Shown here in pieces: positions 48,562 through 58,228 of a DNA stretch of 64,000 bases. The stretch lies in NCBI RefSeq assembly GCF_039542305.1, contig NZ_BAABHW010000002.1:682001-746000 (forward strand). Direction: 5' to 3'. The notes under the pieces were generated by a model, which worked only from the letters and a program-made list of their open reading frames with translations, was not told where the DNA came from and did no database searches. Source of the DNA: Roseibacterium beibuensis (lineage in GTDB: Bacteria; Pseudomonadota; Alphaproteobacteria; Rhodobacterales; Rhodobacteraceae). Position 1 is the stretch's first letter. Each line of letters begins with the position of its first letter. A program made the position numbers and the translations under genes.

Positions 48562-48593
48562 AAAACCCCCGCCGATTGCTCAGCGGGGGTTTT
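48562..48593. terminator. Bidirectional terminator between the oxygenase gene and rplP
   Basis: An 11-bp stem AAAACCCCCGC / GCGGGGGTTTT with a 10-nt loop has T runs on both strands. It lies 51 bp after the oxygenase stop and 72 bp after the rplP stop, so it should end the str/S10-side transcript after rplP. Confidence 0.88.
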
Positions 48594-48665
48594 CTGTTGC
48601 TTCACCGGGGTGCGGCCCGGACAGTTTCTGCGAAACTGCCTACACCGCACTCGCGAGGATTGGTT

Positions 48666-49079
48666 TCACCAATCCTCACGCACCACGGTGCGGGTCTTGA
48701 TCGGCAGCTTCATCGCGGCGAGGCGCAGGGCTTCGCGGGCGACGGTCTCGGACACGCCGTCGATCTCGAACATGATCCGGCCCGGCTTGACCTTGCAGGC
48801 CCAGTAATCGACCGACCCCTTACCTTTACCCATCCGAACTTCGACGGGCTTCGAGGTGACGGGCAGATCGGGGAAGATCCGGATCCAGACGCGGCCCTGA
48901 CGCTTCATGTGACGCGTCATGGCACGACGGGCGGCTTCGATCTGACGGGCGGTGACCCGCTCGGGCTGAAGCGCCTTGAGGCCATAGGTGCCGAAGTTCA
49001 GATCCGACCCACCCTTGGCTTCGCCACGGATACGGCCCTTGTGTTGTTTGCGGAATTTCGTGCGCTTGGGTTGCAGCAT
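48666..49079 (-). CDS. rplP: 50S ribosomal protein L16
   Basis: A 137-residue L16 (LQPKRTKFRKQHKGRIRGEA, RQIEAARRAMTRHMKRQGRV, RMGKGKGSVDYWACKVKPG) near the A site and 5S rRNA. The GKGKGS loop is the region whose arginine is hydroxylated by YcfD in E. coli. It is the last gene before the terminator at 48562-48593. Confidence 0.98.
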   Translation of the reverse strand: MLQPKRTKFRKQHKGRIRGEAKGGSDLNFGTYGLKALQPERVTARQIEAARRAMTRHMKRQGRVWIRIFPDLPVTSKPVEVRMGKGKGSVDYWACKVKPGRIMFEIDGVSETVAREALRLAAMKLPIKTRTVVREDW

Positions 49080-49091
49080 CTCTCAAACTCC

Positions 49092-49796
49092 TCAGCGGTC
49101 GCGGCGCGGACGAGGCCCGCCGCCTTCCTGGAGCTCCGCATGACGGCGATCGCGGGCACTGGGATCGTGCTCCATGATCTCGCCTTTGAAGATCCAGACC
49201 TTGATGCCGATGATGCCATAGGGCGTCTCGGCCTCGGACAGGGCGTAGTCGATGTCGGCGCGCAGGGTGTGAAGCGGCACGCGGCCCTCACGATACCACT
49301 CGGTGCGCGCGATCTCGGCGCCGCCAAGGCGGCCGGCGACATTCACGCGGATGCCGAGGGCACCCATGCGCATGGCGTTCTGCACGGCGCGCTTCATGGC
49401 ACGGCGGAACGACACACGACGCTCGAGCTGCTGCGCGATCGACTCGGCCACCAGCTGGGCGTCCAGCTCGGGCTTGCGGACCTCGACGATGTTGAGGTGC
49501 AGCTCACTGTCCGTCATCTTCGCCAGCTTCTTGCGCAGGGTTTCGATGTCTGCGCCTTTCTTGCCGATGATGACACCCGGACGGGCGGTGTGGATCGTGA
49601 CGCGGCACTTGCGGTGCGGACGCTCGATGATGACTTTCGACACGCCAGCCTGCTTGCACTCTTCCTCGATGAATTCGCGGATCGCGATATCCTCGAGCAG
49701 GAGATCACCGTACTCTTTCGTGTCGGCGTACCAGCGGCTGTCCCAGGTGCGGTTCACCTGGAGGCGCATACCAATCGGGTTGACCTTGTGACCCAT
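49092..49796 (-). CDS. rpsC: 30S ribosomal protein S3
   Basis: A 234-residue S3 with KH domain (RPGVIIGKKGADIETLRKKL) and the C-domain (VAGRLGGAEIARTEWYREGR), part of the mRNA entry channel. It overlaps rplV by 1 bp and precedes rplP by 12 bp. Confidence 0.98.
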   Translation of the reverse strand: MGHKVNPIGMRLQVNRTWDSRWYADTKEYGDLLLEDIAIREFIEEECKQAGVSKVIIERPHRKCRVTIHTARPGVIIGKKGADIETLRKKLAKMTDSELHLNIVEVRKPELDAQLVAESIAQQLERRVSFRRAMKRAVQNAMRMGALGIRVNVAGRLGGAEIARTEWYREGRVPLHTLRADIDYALSEAETPYGIIGIKVWIFKGEIMEHDPSARDRRHAELQEGGGPRPRRDR

Positions 49797-50176
49797 TATG
49801 CTTGCTCCTCGACCTGGCGAACCGTGATGGTCAGCTCGCTGAACGGCTTGTGAATACGGCCGAAACGACCGCGGGCGCGCGGACGGCCGCGCTTCATCAC
49901 CAGGTTCTTGCCGACCCAGGCTTCGGCGACGACGAGTTCATCGACGTCGAGACCGTGGTTGTTCTCGGCATTGGCGATGGCGGACTGAAGGCACTTCTTC
50001 ACGTCCACGGCGATGCGCTTCTTCGAGAAGGTCAGGTCCGACAGGGCCTTTTCAACCTTCTTGCCGCGGATCATCGCCGCCACCAGGTTCAGTTTCTGGG
50101 GCGAGGTGCGCAGCATACGCAGCTTGGCCATCGCCTCATTGTCCGCCACGCGGCGGGGATTCTTATCCTTGCCCAT
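49796..50176 (-). CDS. rplV: 50S ribosomal protein L22
   Basis: A 126-residue L22 whose beta hairpin (MKRGRPRARGRFGRIHKPFS) lines the exit tunnel and is the site of known macrolide-resistance changes; the sequence looks wild type. A short N-terminal extension (MGKDKNPRRVADNEA) precedes the usual start. It follows rpsS after 3 bp. Confidence 0.97.
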   Translation of the reverse strand: MGKDKNPRRVADNEAMAKLRMLRTSPQKLNLVAAMIRGKKVEKALSDLTFSKKRIAVDVKKCLQSAIANAENNHGLDVDELVVAEAWVGKNLVMKRGRPRARGRFGRIHKPFSELTITVRQVEEQA

Positions 50177-50179
50177 GGC

Positions 50180-50458
50180 TTACTTCCTCTTGGCTTTCTT
50201 GTCGGCGGCGTGGCCGTAATAGGTCCGCGTCGGTGCATATTCACCGAACTTCTGACCGATCATGTCCTCGGTGACGTTCACCGGGATATGCTTCTGGCCG
50301 TTATAGACGCCGAAGGTGAGCCCCACGAACTGGGGCAGGATGGTCGAGCGGCGCGACCAGATCTTGATGACCTCGTTGCGGCCCGACTCGCGGGATTTCT
50401 CAGCCTTCTTGAGGACGTAAGAGTCGACAAAAGGCCCTTTCCAGACGGAACGCGACAT
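50180..50458 (-). CDS. rpsS: 30S ribosomal protein S19
   Basis: A 92-residue S19 (SRSVWKGPFVDSYVLKKAEK, GLTFGVYNGQKHIPVNVTED) of the 30S head, forming bridge B1a with S13. It lies 3 bp after rplB and 3 bp before rplV. Confidence 0.98.
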   Translation of the reverse strand: MSRSVWKGPFVDSYVLKKAEKSRESGRNEVIKIWSRRSTILPQFVGLTFGVYNGQKHIPVNVTEDMIGQKFGEYAPTRTYYGHAADKKAKRK

Positions 50459-50461
50459 GTC

Positions 50462-51304
50462 TTAGCGCCCTTTCTTCTTGGCGTGCCGCGAGCGGATGAT
50501 CAGCTTCTGGCTCGCCTTGTTCTTGTTGCGGGTGCGCTTACCCTTGGTGTCGACACCCCAGGGCGAAACCGGCGTACGGCCACCCGAGGTCCGACCCTCA
50601 CCACCACCATGGGGGTGATCGATCGGGTTCATTGCGACGCCGCGAACGGCGGGGCGCTTGCCCATGTGGCGGGTGCGGCCGGCCTTGCCGAAATTCTGGT
50701 TCGAGTTGTCGGGGTTCGAGACCGCGCCAACCGTTGCCATGCATTCCTGGCGGACCATGCGCAGCTCGCCCGAAGACAGGCGGATCTGGGCGTAGCCACC
50801 GTCGCGACCGACGAACTGGGCGTAGGTGCCCGCGGCGCGCGCGATCTGGCCGCCCTTGCCGGGCTTCAGCTCGATATTGTGGACGATCGTGCCGATCGGC
50901 ATGCCCGAGAAGGGCATCGCGTTACCGGGCTTGATATCGACCTTCGAGCCGGCAACGACCGTGTCGCCAATGGCGAGGCGCTGCGGCGCAAGGATGTAGG
51001 CCTGCTCGCCGTCCTGGTAGCGGACCAGGGCGATGAAGGCGGTGCGGTTGGGGTCGTATTCGATACGCTCGACCGTGGCCGGAACGTCGAACTTGGTCCG
51101 CTTGAAATCGACGACGCGATAAAGACGCTTCGCCCCGCCGCCGCGGCGGCGTGCGGTGATCCGTCCGGTATTGTTCCGGCCGCCCTTCTTGGTCAGACCC
51201 TCGGTGAGGGACTTGACCGGGCGACCTTTCCAAAGCTCCGAACGGTCGATCAGAACCAGCCCACGCTGGCCCGGCGTCGTCGGTTTGTACGACTTGAGTG
51301 CCAT
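50462..51304 (-). CDS. rplB: 50S ribosomal protein L2
   Basis: A 280-residue L2, important for peptidyl transferase centre structure (SYKPTTPGQRGLVLIDRSEL, NPIDHPHGGGEGRTSGGRTP with the conserved histidine). Length is usual. It is separated from rplW by 123 bp that contain a terminator-like hairpin, unusual for the S10 operon. Confidence 0.98.
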   Translation of the reverse strand: MALKSYKPTTPGQRGLVLIDRSELWKGRPVKSLTEGLTKKGGRNNTGRITARRRGGGAKRLYRVVDFKRTKFDVPATVERIEYDPNRTAFIALVRYQDGEQAYILAPQRLAIGDTVVAGSKVDIKPGNAMPFSGMPIGTIVHNIELKPGKGGQIARAAGTYAQFVGRDGGYAQIRLSSGELRMVRQECMATVGAVSNPDNSNQNFGKAGRTRHMGKRPAVRGVAMNPIDHPHGGGEGRTSGGRTPVSPWGVDTKGKRTRNKNKASQKLIIRSRHAKKKGR

Positions 51305-51377
51305 GCTTTCTGTCTTCCGTTGCTTTGCGGGGGGTCAGCCCCGGTGGTGAAGGGCCCCGAAGGTCCCCGATTCTCTC

Positions 51378-51409
51378 AAAAACGACGGCCCCGGATGGTG
51401 CCGGGGCCG
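51378..51409 (-). terminator. Terminator-like hairpin between rplW and rplB
   Basis: A 9-bp stem CGGCCCCGG / CCGGGGCCG with a 6-nt loop is followed on the minus strand by TCGTTTTTGAG. It lies 18 bp after the rplW stop. The T run is imperfect, so partial termination (attenuation) is the likely effect. Confidence 0.6.
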
Positions 51410-51427
51410 AAGCGATGTCGCCGTCTA

Positions 51428-51724
51428 TTAAAGACCGGTCGACACGTCAATGGTGTTGCCCTCTTCGAGGGTCACATAGGCCTTCTTGACGTCCTTGCGG
51501 GTGCCGGTCTGGCCGCGGAAGCGCTTGACCTTGCCCTTGGAGACGACGGTGTTGACCGCCTTCACCTTCACGCCAAAGAGCGTTTCGACCGCTTCCTTGA
51601 TCTGCGGCTTGTTCGCGTCGATCGCCACTTCGAAGACGACGGCGTTGTTCTCCGACGCCATCGTGGATTTCTCGGTGATGATCGGCTTGCGGATCACGTC
51701 GTAATGTTCTGCCTTCACGCTCAT
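51428..51724 (-). CDS. rplW: 50S ribosomal protein L23
   Basis: A 98-residue L23 (HYDVIRKPIITEKSTMASEN, VNTVVSKGKVKRFRGQTGTR) at the tunnel exit, docking site for trigger factor and SRP. It overlaps rplD by 4 bp. Confidence 0.97.
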   Translation of the reverse strand: MSVKAEHYDVIRKPIITEKSTMASENNAVVFEVAIDANKPQIKEAVETLFGVKVKAVNTVVSKGKVKRFRGQTGTRKDVKKAYVTLEEGNTIDVSTGL

Positions 51725-52341
51725 TTCAGTCGAGCCTCCAGAGCTTCGACACCCGCCTTGGTCAGCACGAGCGTGTCGCGCTTGAGGATGTCATAGACAT
51801 TGGCACCCACCGACGGCAGCACATCGAGACCTTCGATGTTGCGGGCTGCCATGGCGAAGTTCTCGTTCACCTCGGCGCCGTCGATGATCAGGGCGCGCTT
51901 CCAGCCCAGTTCCTTGACCTGCTTGGCCAGGGCGCTGGTCTTGGGCGCATCCATCGCGGCCGTCTCGATCACGACCAGTTCGCCCGCCGCCATCTTGGCC
52001 GAAAGCGCGTGCTTCAGGCCCAGCTTGCGGAACTTCTTGGGCAGGTCGTGGGCGTGGCTGCGCGGGGTCGGACCCTTGTAGATGCCACCCTTGCGGAAGA
52101 TCGGCGCGTTGCGGTCACCGTGGCGTGCGCCGCCGGTGCCCTTCTGGCGATAGATCTTCTTGGTCGAGTAGCTGGTCTCGGACCGGGTCTTGACCTTGTG
52201 CGTACCGGCCTGCGCCTTGTTGCGCTGCCAGCGGACGACGCGGTGCAGGATGTCGGCGCGCGGCTCGAGTCCGAAGACATCGTCGCCGAGCTCGACCGAA
52301 CCGGCCGTGCCGCCGTCGAGTTTGATCACGTCGAGTTTCAT
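51721..52341 (-). CDS. rplD: 50S ribosomal protein L4
   Basis: A 206-residue L4 with the tunnel loop (IYRQKGTGGARHGDRNAPIF, RKGGIYKGPTPRSHAHDLPK). In E. coli L4 autoregulates the S10 operon; no comparable leader could be assigned here. It overlaps rplC and rplW by 4 bp each. Confidence 0.97.
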   Translation of the reverse strand: MKLDVIKLDGGTAGSVELGDDVFGLEPRADILHRVVRWQRNKAQAGTHKVKTRSETSYSTKKIYRQKGTGGARHGDRNAPIFRKGGIYKGPTPRSHAHDLPKKFRKLGLKHALSAKMAAGELVVIETAAMDAPKTSALAKQVKELGWKRALIIDGAEVNENFAMAARNIEGLDVLPSVGANVYDILKRDTLVLTKAGVEALEARLK

Positions 52342-53180
52342 TCCTCACCGTCCTTCTTCTCGGCTTCGATCTGTGCCTCGGCCTCTTTCAGCGCGGCCTC
52401 TTCGGCGGCGGCTGCTTCGGCTGCGGCGGCTTCTGCGGCGGCAGCCTCGGCTGCTGCGGCTTCGGCGGCGGCGGCTTCGGCGGCCTTGGCGGCCTCTTCA
52501 GCGGCCGACTTCAGCGCGGCGGGCAGAATGGCGTTCTCGGGGAACGGCTTTTTCACCGCGTCCTTGATCGTCACCCAACCGCCCTTGGAGCCGGGAACCG
52601 CGCCCTTGACCATGATCAGGCCCCGCGCGGCGTCGGTCTTGACGACTTGCAGGTTCTGCGTGGTCACGCGGGCGGCACCCATGTGGCCGGCCATTTTCTT
52701 GCCCTTGAAGACGCGGCCGGGGTCCTGACACTGACCGGTCGAGCCGTGCGAACGGTGGCTGATCGACACGCCGTGCGAGGCGCGCAGACCACCGAAGTTG
52801 TGCCGCTTCATGGCACCGGCGAAACCCTTACCGATCGAGGTGCCCGAGACGTCCACGAACTGACCTTCGAAGTAATGGTCGGCGGTGATTTCCTCACCCA
52901 CGCCGATCATGTTGTCGGGGTCGACGCGGAACTCGGCCAGCTTCCGCTTGGGCGCAACCGACGCCTTGGCGTAGTGGCCACGCATCGGCGCCGAAACGCG
53001 CTTTGCCTTTGCCGTGCCGGCACCCAGCTGCACGGCGGTGTAGCCATCCGTGTCGGGGGTGCGCTGCGCGACGACCTGGCAGCCGTCCAGCGACAATACG
53101 GTGACGGGAACCTGACGCCCGTCTTCCATGAACAGCCGGGTCATGCCCAGCTTCTTGGCGATCACTCCAGAGCGCAACAT
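52338..53180 (-). CDS. rplC: 50S ribosomal protein L3 with EAAAA-repeat C-terminal tail
   Basis: A 280-residue L3. Residues 1-224 are canonical (SGVIAKKLGMTRLFMEDGRQ, KGFAGAMKRHNFGGLRASHG, the glutamine in TGQCQDPGRVFKGKKMAGHM). The last 56 residues are almost only Ala and Glu with a strict five-residue EAAAA repeat (six copies), then EAEAQIEAEKKDGEE. E. coli L3 is 209 residues. The tail should form one long negative helix, probably outside the ribosome core. ATG 53180 is the family start. It overlaps rplD by 4 bp. Confidence 0.96.
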   Translation of the reverse strand: MLRSGVIAKKLGMTRLFMEDGRQVPVTVLSLDGCQVVAQRTPDTDGYTAVQLGAGTAKAKRVSAPMRGHYAKASVAPKRKLAEFRVDPDNMIGVGEEITADHYFEGQFVDVSGTSIGKGFAGAMKRHNFGGLRASHGVSISHRSHGSTGQCQDPGRVFKGKKMAGHMGAARVTTQNLQVVKTDAARGLIMVKGAVPGSKGGWVTIKDAVKKPFPENAILPAALKSAAEEAAKAAEAAAAEAAAAEAAAAEAAAAEAAAAEEAALKEAEAQIEAEKKDGEE

Positions 53181-53194
53181 CGTCGTTACCCCCC

Positions 53195-53509
53195 TCAGAC
53201 CTTGATCTCGACATCCACGCCGGCGGCGAGGTCGAGCTTCATCAGCGCGTCCACCGTCTGCGGGGTCGGATCGACGATATCGAGAAGACGCTTGTGGGTG
53301 CGGATCTCCCACTGGTCACGGCTCTTCTTGTCCACGTGGGGACCACGCAGAACGGTGAACTTCTCGATCTTGTTGGGCAGCGGGATCGGGCCGCGCACCT
53401 GCGCGCCGGTCCGCTTGGCGGTGTTCACGATCTCCTGCGTGGAGGCATCGAGAACCCGGTAATCGAACGCCTTGAGGCGGATCCGGATGTTCTGGCTGGC
53501 AATCGCCAT
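53195..53509 (-). CDS. rpsJ: 30S ribosomal protein S10
   Basis: A 104-residue S10 (NIRIRLKAFDYRVLDASTQE, GPIPLPNKIEKFTVLRGPHV), also the transcription antitermination factor NusE. It follows tuf after 205 bp; that spacer carries a hairpin (53594-53623) and a small GC stem (53693-53708), neither with a T run, so the str and S10 genes may be co-transcribed. Confidence 0.98.
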   Translation of the reverse strand: MAIASQNIRIRLKAFDYRVLDASTQEIVNTAKRTGAQVRGPIPLPNKIEKFTVLRGPHVDKKSRDQWEIRTHKRLLDIVDPTPQTVDALMKLDLAAGVDVEIKV

Positions 53510-53714
53510 ATCATGTTCCTTTCAGTTGAGAGGAGGGGACGGGCAATCCGCCCCTCGTCGAACCGGTTTCGTTTTGGCCGGGCTGGTTACCGGCGAAGGC
53601 CGCGCAATATCGCGCGACCTTCGGCGTTTCAAGTCATCATCGGGGCCGCTTTCATGGTTTTTTGCAAACCACTGTCACGGCGGCGAAGGAGGGCCGGCTC
53701 GCGCCGGCACCCGA

Positions 53715-54890
<1,176 letters not shown>

Positions 54891-54965
54891 GATGGCCTCC
54901 TTGTCTGGTGCAGGTCGCCGGGGCGACCCCTACGGTTTGGGGCGGGCGGCGCGACCGCCCCGCCG

Positions 54966-57089
54966 TTATGCGTATTTCGACTGGATCTCTTCCGAGATAT
55001 TCTGCGGAACCGGCTCGTAATGGTCGAACTGCATCGTGAACTGCGCACGGCCCGAGGACATCGAGCGCAGCGTGTTGATGTAGCCGAACATGTTGGCCAG
55101 CGGCACGAAGGCGTTGATCGCGATGGCGTTGCCGCGCGGCTCCTGCCCGGTCACCTGACCGCGGCGGGAGGTGAGGTCGCCGATGATGCCACCGGTGTAT
55201 TCCTCGGGCGTGACCACCTCGACCTTCATCATCGGTTCGAGCAGCTTGGCGCCGGCCTTTTTCAGACCTTCGCGCATGCACATCCGCGATGCGATCTCGA
55301 AGGCGAGAACCGACGAGTCGACGTCGTGGAACTTACCGTCGATGAGCGCCACCTTGAAGTCGATCACCGGGAAGCCCGCGAGCGGACCGGAGTCCATCAC
55401 CGACTTGATGCCCTTCTCGACGCCGGGGATGTATTCCTTCGGCACGGCACCGCCGACGATGCGGCTTTCGAACGAATAGCCTTCGCCCGGCTCGGTCGGC
55501 GAGATGATGAGCTTGACCTCGGCGAACTGGCCCGAACCACCCGACTGCTTCTTGTGGGTGTAGGTATGCTCGATCTCGTGACCGATGGTCTCGCGATAGG
55601 CCACCTGCGGGGCGCCGATGTTGGCTTCGACCTTGAACTCGCGCTTGAGGCGGTCGACGAGGATGTCGAGGTGAAGTTCGCCCATGCCCTTCATGATGGT
55701 CTGACCGGACTCGAGGTCGGTTTCGACGCGGAAGGACGGGTCTTCGGCGGCCAGACGGGCCAGACCCTGGGACATCTTCTCCTGGTCGGCCTTGGTCTTG
55801 GGCTCGACCGCGATCTCGATCACCGGATCGGGGAAGGTCATCGTTTCCAGAACGACGGCATCCTGCGCATCGCACAGCGTGTCACCGGTGGTGGTTTCTT
55901 TCAGACCGGCCAGCGCGATGATGTCGCCGGCAAAGGCTTCCTCGATCTCTTCGCGGTTGTTGGAGTGCATCATCATCATACGACCGATGCGCTCTTTCTT
56001 GCCCTTGGTGGAGTTCAGGATCGAGTCGCCCTTCTTCAGCACGCCCGAGTAGAGGCGCGTGAAGGTCAGCGAGCCGACGAACGGGTCGTTCATGATCTTG
56101 AACGCCAGGCCGGCGAAGGGCATGTTGTCGTCCGCGCGGCGGGCGATGTTACGCTCTTCGTTTTCGTCGCCGGGCTTGAAGCCCATGTAGTCGACCACGT
56201 CCAGCGGACTGGGCAGGAAGTCGACAACGGCGTTCAGCAGCGGCTGGACACCCTTGTTCTTGAAGGCCGAGCCACCGAGAACCGGAACGAATTTCAGGTC
56301 GAGACAGCCCTTGCGGACCAGCTTGCGCAGGGTCGCGACGTCGGGCTCTTCGCCTTCGAGGTAGGCCATCATCGCGTCGTCGTCCATTTCGACGGCGTTC
56401 TCGATGAGGTTGGCGCGCCATTCGTCGGCGGTGGCCTTGAGGTCGTCACGGATCGGGCGACGCTCCCACGATGCACCGAGGTCTTCGCCCTGCCAGACCC
56501 ACTCTTCCATGGTGATGAGGTCGACGATGCCTTCCAGCTTGTCCTCGGCCCCGATCGGGAAGTTCACGGGCACGGGGGTCGCGCCGGTGCGGTCCTTGAT
56601 CATCTGCACGCAGTTGAAGAAGTCGGCGCCGATCTTGTCCATCTTGTTGACGAAGACAAGACGCGGAACCTTGTAGCGGTCGGCCTGACGCCACACCGTT
56701 TCGGTCTGCGGCTCGACACCGGCGTTGCCGTCCAGCAGCGCGACCGCGCCGTCGAGAACGGCCAGCGACCGCTCGACTTCGATGGTGAAGTCGACGTGGC
56801 CGGGGGTGTCGATGATGTTGAAACGCACCTTGGTGTCCGACGTGCCCTCGGCGGTCGGATCTTCCTGCCACTGCCAGAAGGTGGTGGTCGCAGCCGAGGT
56901 GATCGTGATCCCCCGTTCCTGCTCCTGCTCCATCCAGTCCATGGTGGCGGCGCCGTCATGGACTTCGCCGATCTTGTGGGACCGGCCGGTGTAGTAAAGG
57001 ATGCGCTCGGTCGTCGTGGTCTTGCCGGCGTCGATATGCGCCATGATCCCGAAATTGCGGTAGCGCTCGAGCGGATAATCGCGTGCCAT
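54966..57089 (-). CDS. fusA: Elongation factor G
   Basis: A 707-residue translocation GTPase: G1 AHIDAGKTTTTERIL, G2 around GEVHDGAATMDWMEQEQERG, G3 DTPGHVDF, G4 NKMDKIGAD, then domains II-V. Length is standard. It lies between rpsG (30-bp gap) and tuf (75-bp gap) in the classical str operon. Confidence 0.98.
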   Translation of the reverse strand: MARDYPLERYRNFGIMAHIDAGKTTTTERILYYTGRSHKIGEVHDGAATMDWMEQEQERGITITSAATTTFWQWQEDPTAEGTSDTKVRFNIIDTPGHVDFTIEVERSLAVLDGAVALLDGNAGVEPQTETVWRQADRYKVPRLVFVNKMDKIGADFFNCVQMIKDRTGATPVPVNFPIGAEDKLEGIVDLITMEEWVWQGEDLGASWERRPIRDDLKATADEWRANLIENAVEMDDDAMMAYLEGEEPDVATLRKLVRKGCLDLKFVPVLGGSAFKNKGVQPLLNAVVDFLPSPLDVVDYMGFKPGDENEERNIARRADDNMPFAGLAFKIMNDPFVGSLTFTRLYSGVLKKGDSILNSTKGKKERIGRMMMMHSNNREEIEEAFAGDIIALAGLKETTTGDTLCDAQDAVVLETMTFPDPVIEIAVEPKTKADQEKMSQGLARLAAEDPSFRVETDLESGQTIMKGMGELHLDILVDRLKREFKVEANIGAPQVAYRETIGHEIEHTYTHKKQSGGSGQFAEVKLIISPTEPGEGYSFESRIVGGAVPKEYIPGVEKGIKSVMDSGPLAGFPVIDFKVALIDGKFHDVDSSVLAFEIASRMCMREGLKKAGAKLLEPMMKVEVVTPEEYTGGIIGDLTSRRGQVTGQEPRGNAIAINAFVPLANMFGYINTLRSMSSGRAQFTMQFDHYEPVPQNISEEIQSKYA

Positions 57090-57119
57090 GGGGGTGTCCT
57101 CAGGCTTGGAGAGAGTGTT

Positions 57120-57590
57120 TTACCAGCGGTAGTGGCTGAACGCCTTGTTGGCGTCGGCCATCTTGTGCGTGTCTTCGCGCTTTTTCACGGCGGAGCCGCG
57201 CGAGTTCACGGCGTCGACCAATTCGCCGGCCAGACGCTCTTCCATGGTGTTTTCGTTGCGGGCGCGGGCCGCGTTGATCAGCCAGCGGATCGCTAGGGCT
57301 TCACGACGCTCGGGGCGCACTTCGACGGGAACCTGGTAGGTTGCACCGCCCACACGGCGCGAGCGAACCTCGACGGCGGGCTTGATGTTGTCGAGCGCCT
57401 CGTGGAACACCTCGACGGGTGCGCGCTTGAGCTTGCCTTCGACGCGATCGAACGCGTTGTAGACGATGGTCTCTGCGACCGACTTCTTGCCGTCGATCAT
57501 CAGGTTGTTCATGAATTTGGTCAGAACGCGGTCGCCGAACTTGGCGTCGGGCAGAACTTCGCGTTTCTCTGCGCGGTGACGACGGGACAT
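57120..57590 (-). CDS. rpsG: 30S ribosomal protein S7
   Basis: A 156-residue S7 (SRRHRAEKREVLPDAKFGDR, VEVRSRRVGGATYQVPVEVR), primary binder of the 16S 3' major domain and, in E. coli, the str-operon autorepressor. It follows rpsL after 12 bp. Confidence 0.98.
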   Translation of the reverse strand: MSRRHRAEKREVLPDAKFGDRVLTKFMNNLMIDGKKSVAETIVYNAFDRVEGKLKRAPVEVFHEALDNIKPAVEVRSRRVGGATYQVPVEVRPERREALAIRWLINAARARNENTMEERLAGELVDAVNSRGSAVKKREDTHKMADANKAFSHYRW

Positions 57591-57602
57591 GTTTGTATCC
57601 TC

Positions 57603-57974
57603 TTACTTCGGCTTCTTGGCGCCGTATTTCGAACGACGCTGCTTACGATCCTTGACGCCCTGGGTATCCAGAACACCACGCAGGATGTGGTAGCGCACAC
57701 CGGGAAGGTCTTTCACACGGCCGCCACGGATCAGGACAACCGAGTGCTCCTGAAGGTTGTGGCTTTCACCGGGGATGTAGCTGATGACCTCGTAGCCATT
57801 GGTCAGGCGCACCTTGGCCACTTTCCGCATAGCCGAGTTCGGCTTCTTCGGAGTGGTGGTGTAGACGCGCGTGCACACGCCACGCTTTTGCGGGCAGCTT
57901 TCCAAGTGCTGGGACTTGGACCTTTTTACTTTGGGCTGCCGCGGCTTGCGGATCAGCTGTTGAATCGTCGGCAT
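57603..57974 (-). CDS. rpsL: 30S ribosomal protein S12
   Basis: A 123-residue S12 (PTIQQLIRKPRQPKVKRSKS, YTTTPKKPNSAMRKVAKVRL, RGGRVKDLPGVRYH). The lysines of the PKKPNSA and RVKDLPG loops, where streptomycin-resistance changes occur, are wild type. The start at 57974 is the family start. It is first in the str operon, about 200 nt after its promoter. Confidence 0.98.
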   Translation of the reverse strand: MPTIQQLIRKPRQPKVKRSKSQHLESCPQKRGVCTRVYTTTPKKPNSAMRKVAKVRLTNGYEVISYIPGESHNLQEHSVVLIRGGRVKDLPGVRYHILRGVLDTQGVKDRKQRRSKYGAKKPK

Positions 57975-58177
57975 TCGGTTCCCCGTCTTGCTCACTTATG
58001 TCAGATGGCGTTCCGCATGCACGAAACCACCAAACCCGCATGCATCCCTTCCCTACCTGGAGGACGCTGCGGCGGAATTCTCAGAGGATCGGGGCACCAA
58101 AACGGCCCGGATCGTGACCACTCATTCTGTATTCAGGCCATGCAAAGCGCCCGGGGACGCCCGGCCAAGTGGCGCGG

Positions 58178-58206
58178 GATATAGGGGGAGTCGGGGCAGG
58201 TGTCAA
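58178..58206 (-). promoter_or_regulatory. str-operon promoter upstream of rpsL
   Basis: A perfect minus-strand -35 TTGACA (58206-58201), a 17-bp spacer and -10 TATATC (58183-58178) predict a start near 58171 and a leader of almost 200 nt before rpsL. It is the strongest promoter match in the right half of the window. Confidence 0.75.
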
Positions 58207-58228
58207 CAGTGCCGCGGCGCGGCGCGTG

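Noticed and set aside
52400..52500. Short tandem DNA repeats suggesting a CRISPR-like or minisatellite array
   Set aside because: They encode the in-frame EAAAA repeat at the end of rplC, with no spacers; reported as a protein feature.
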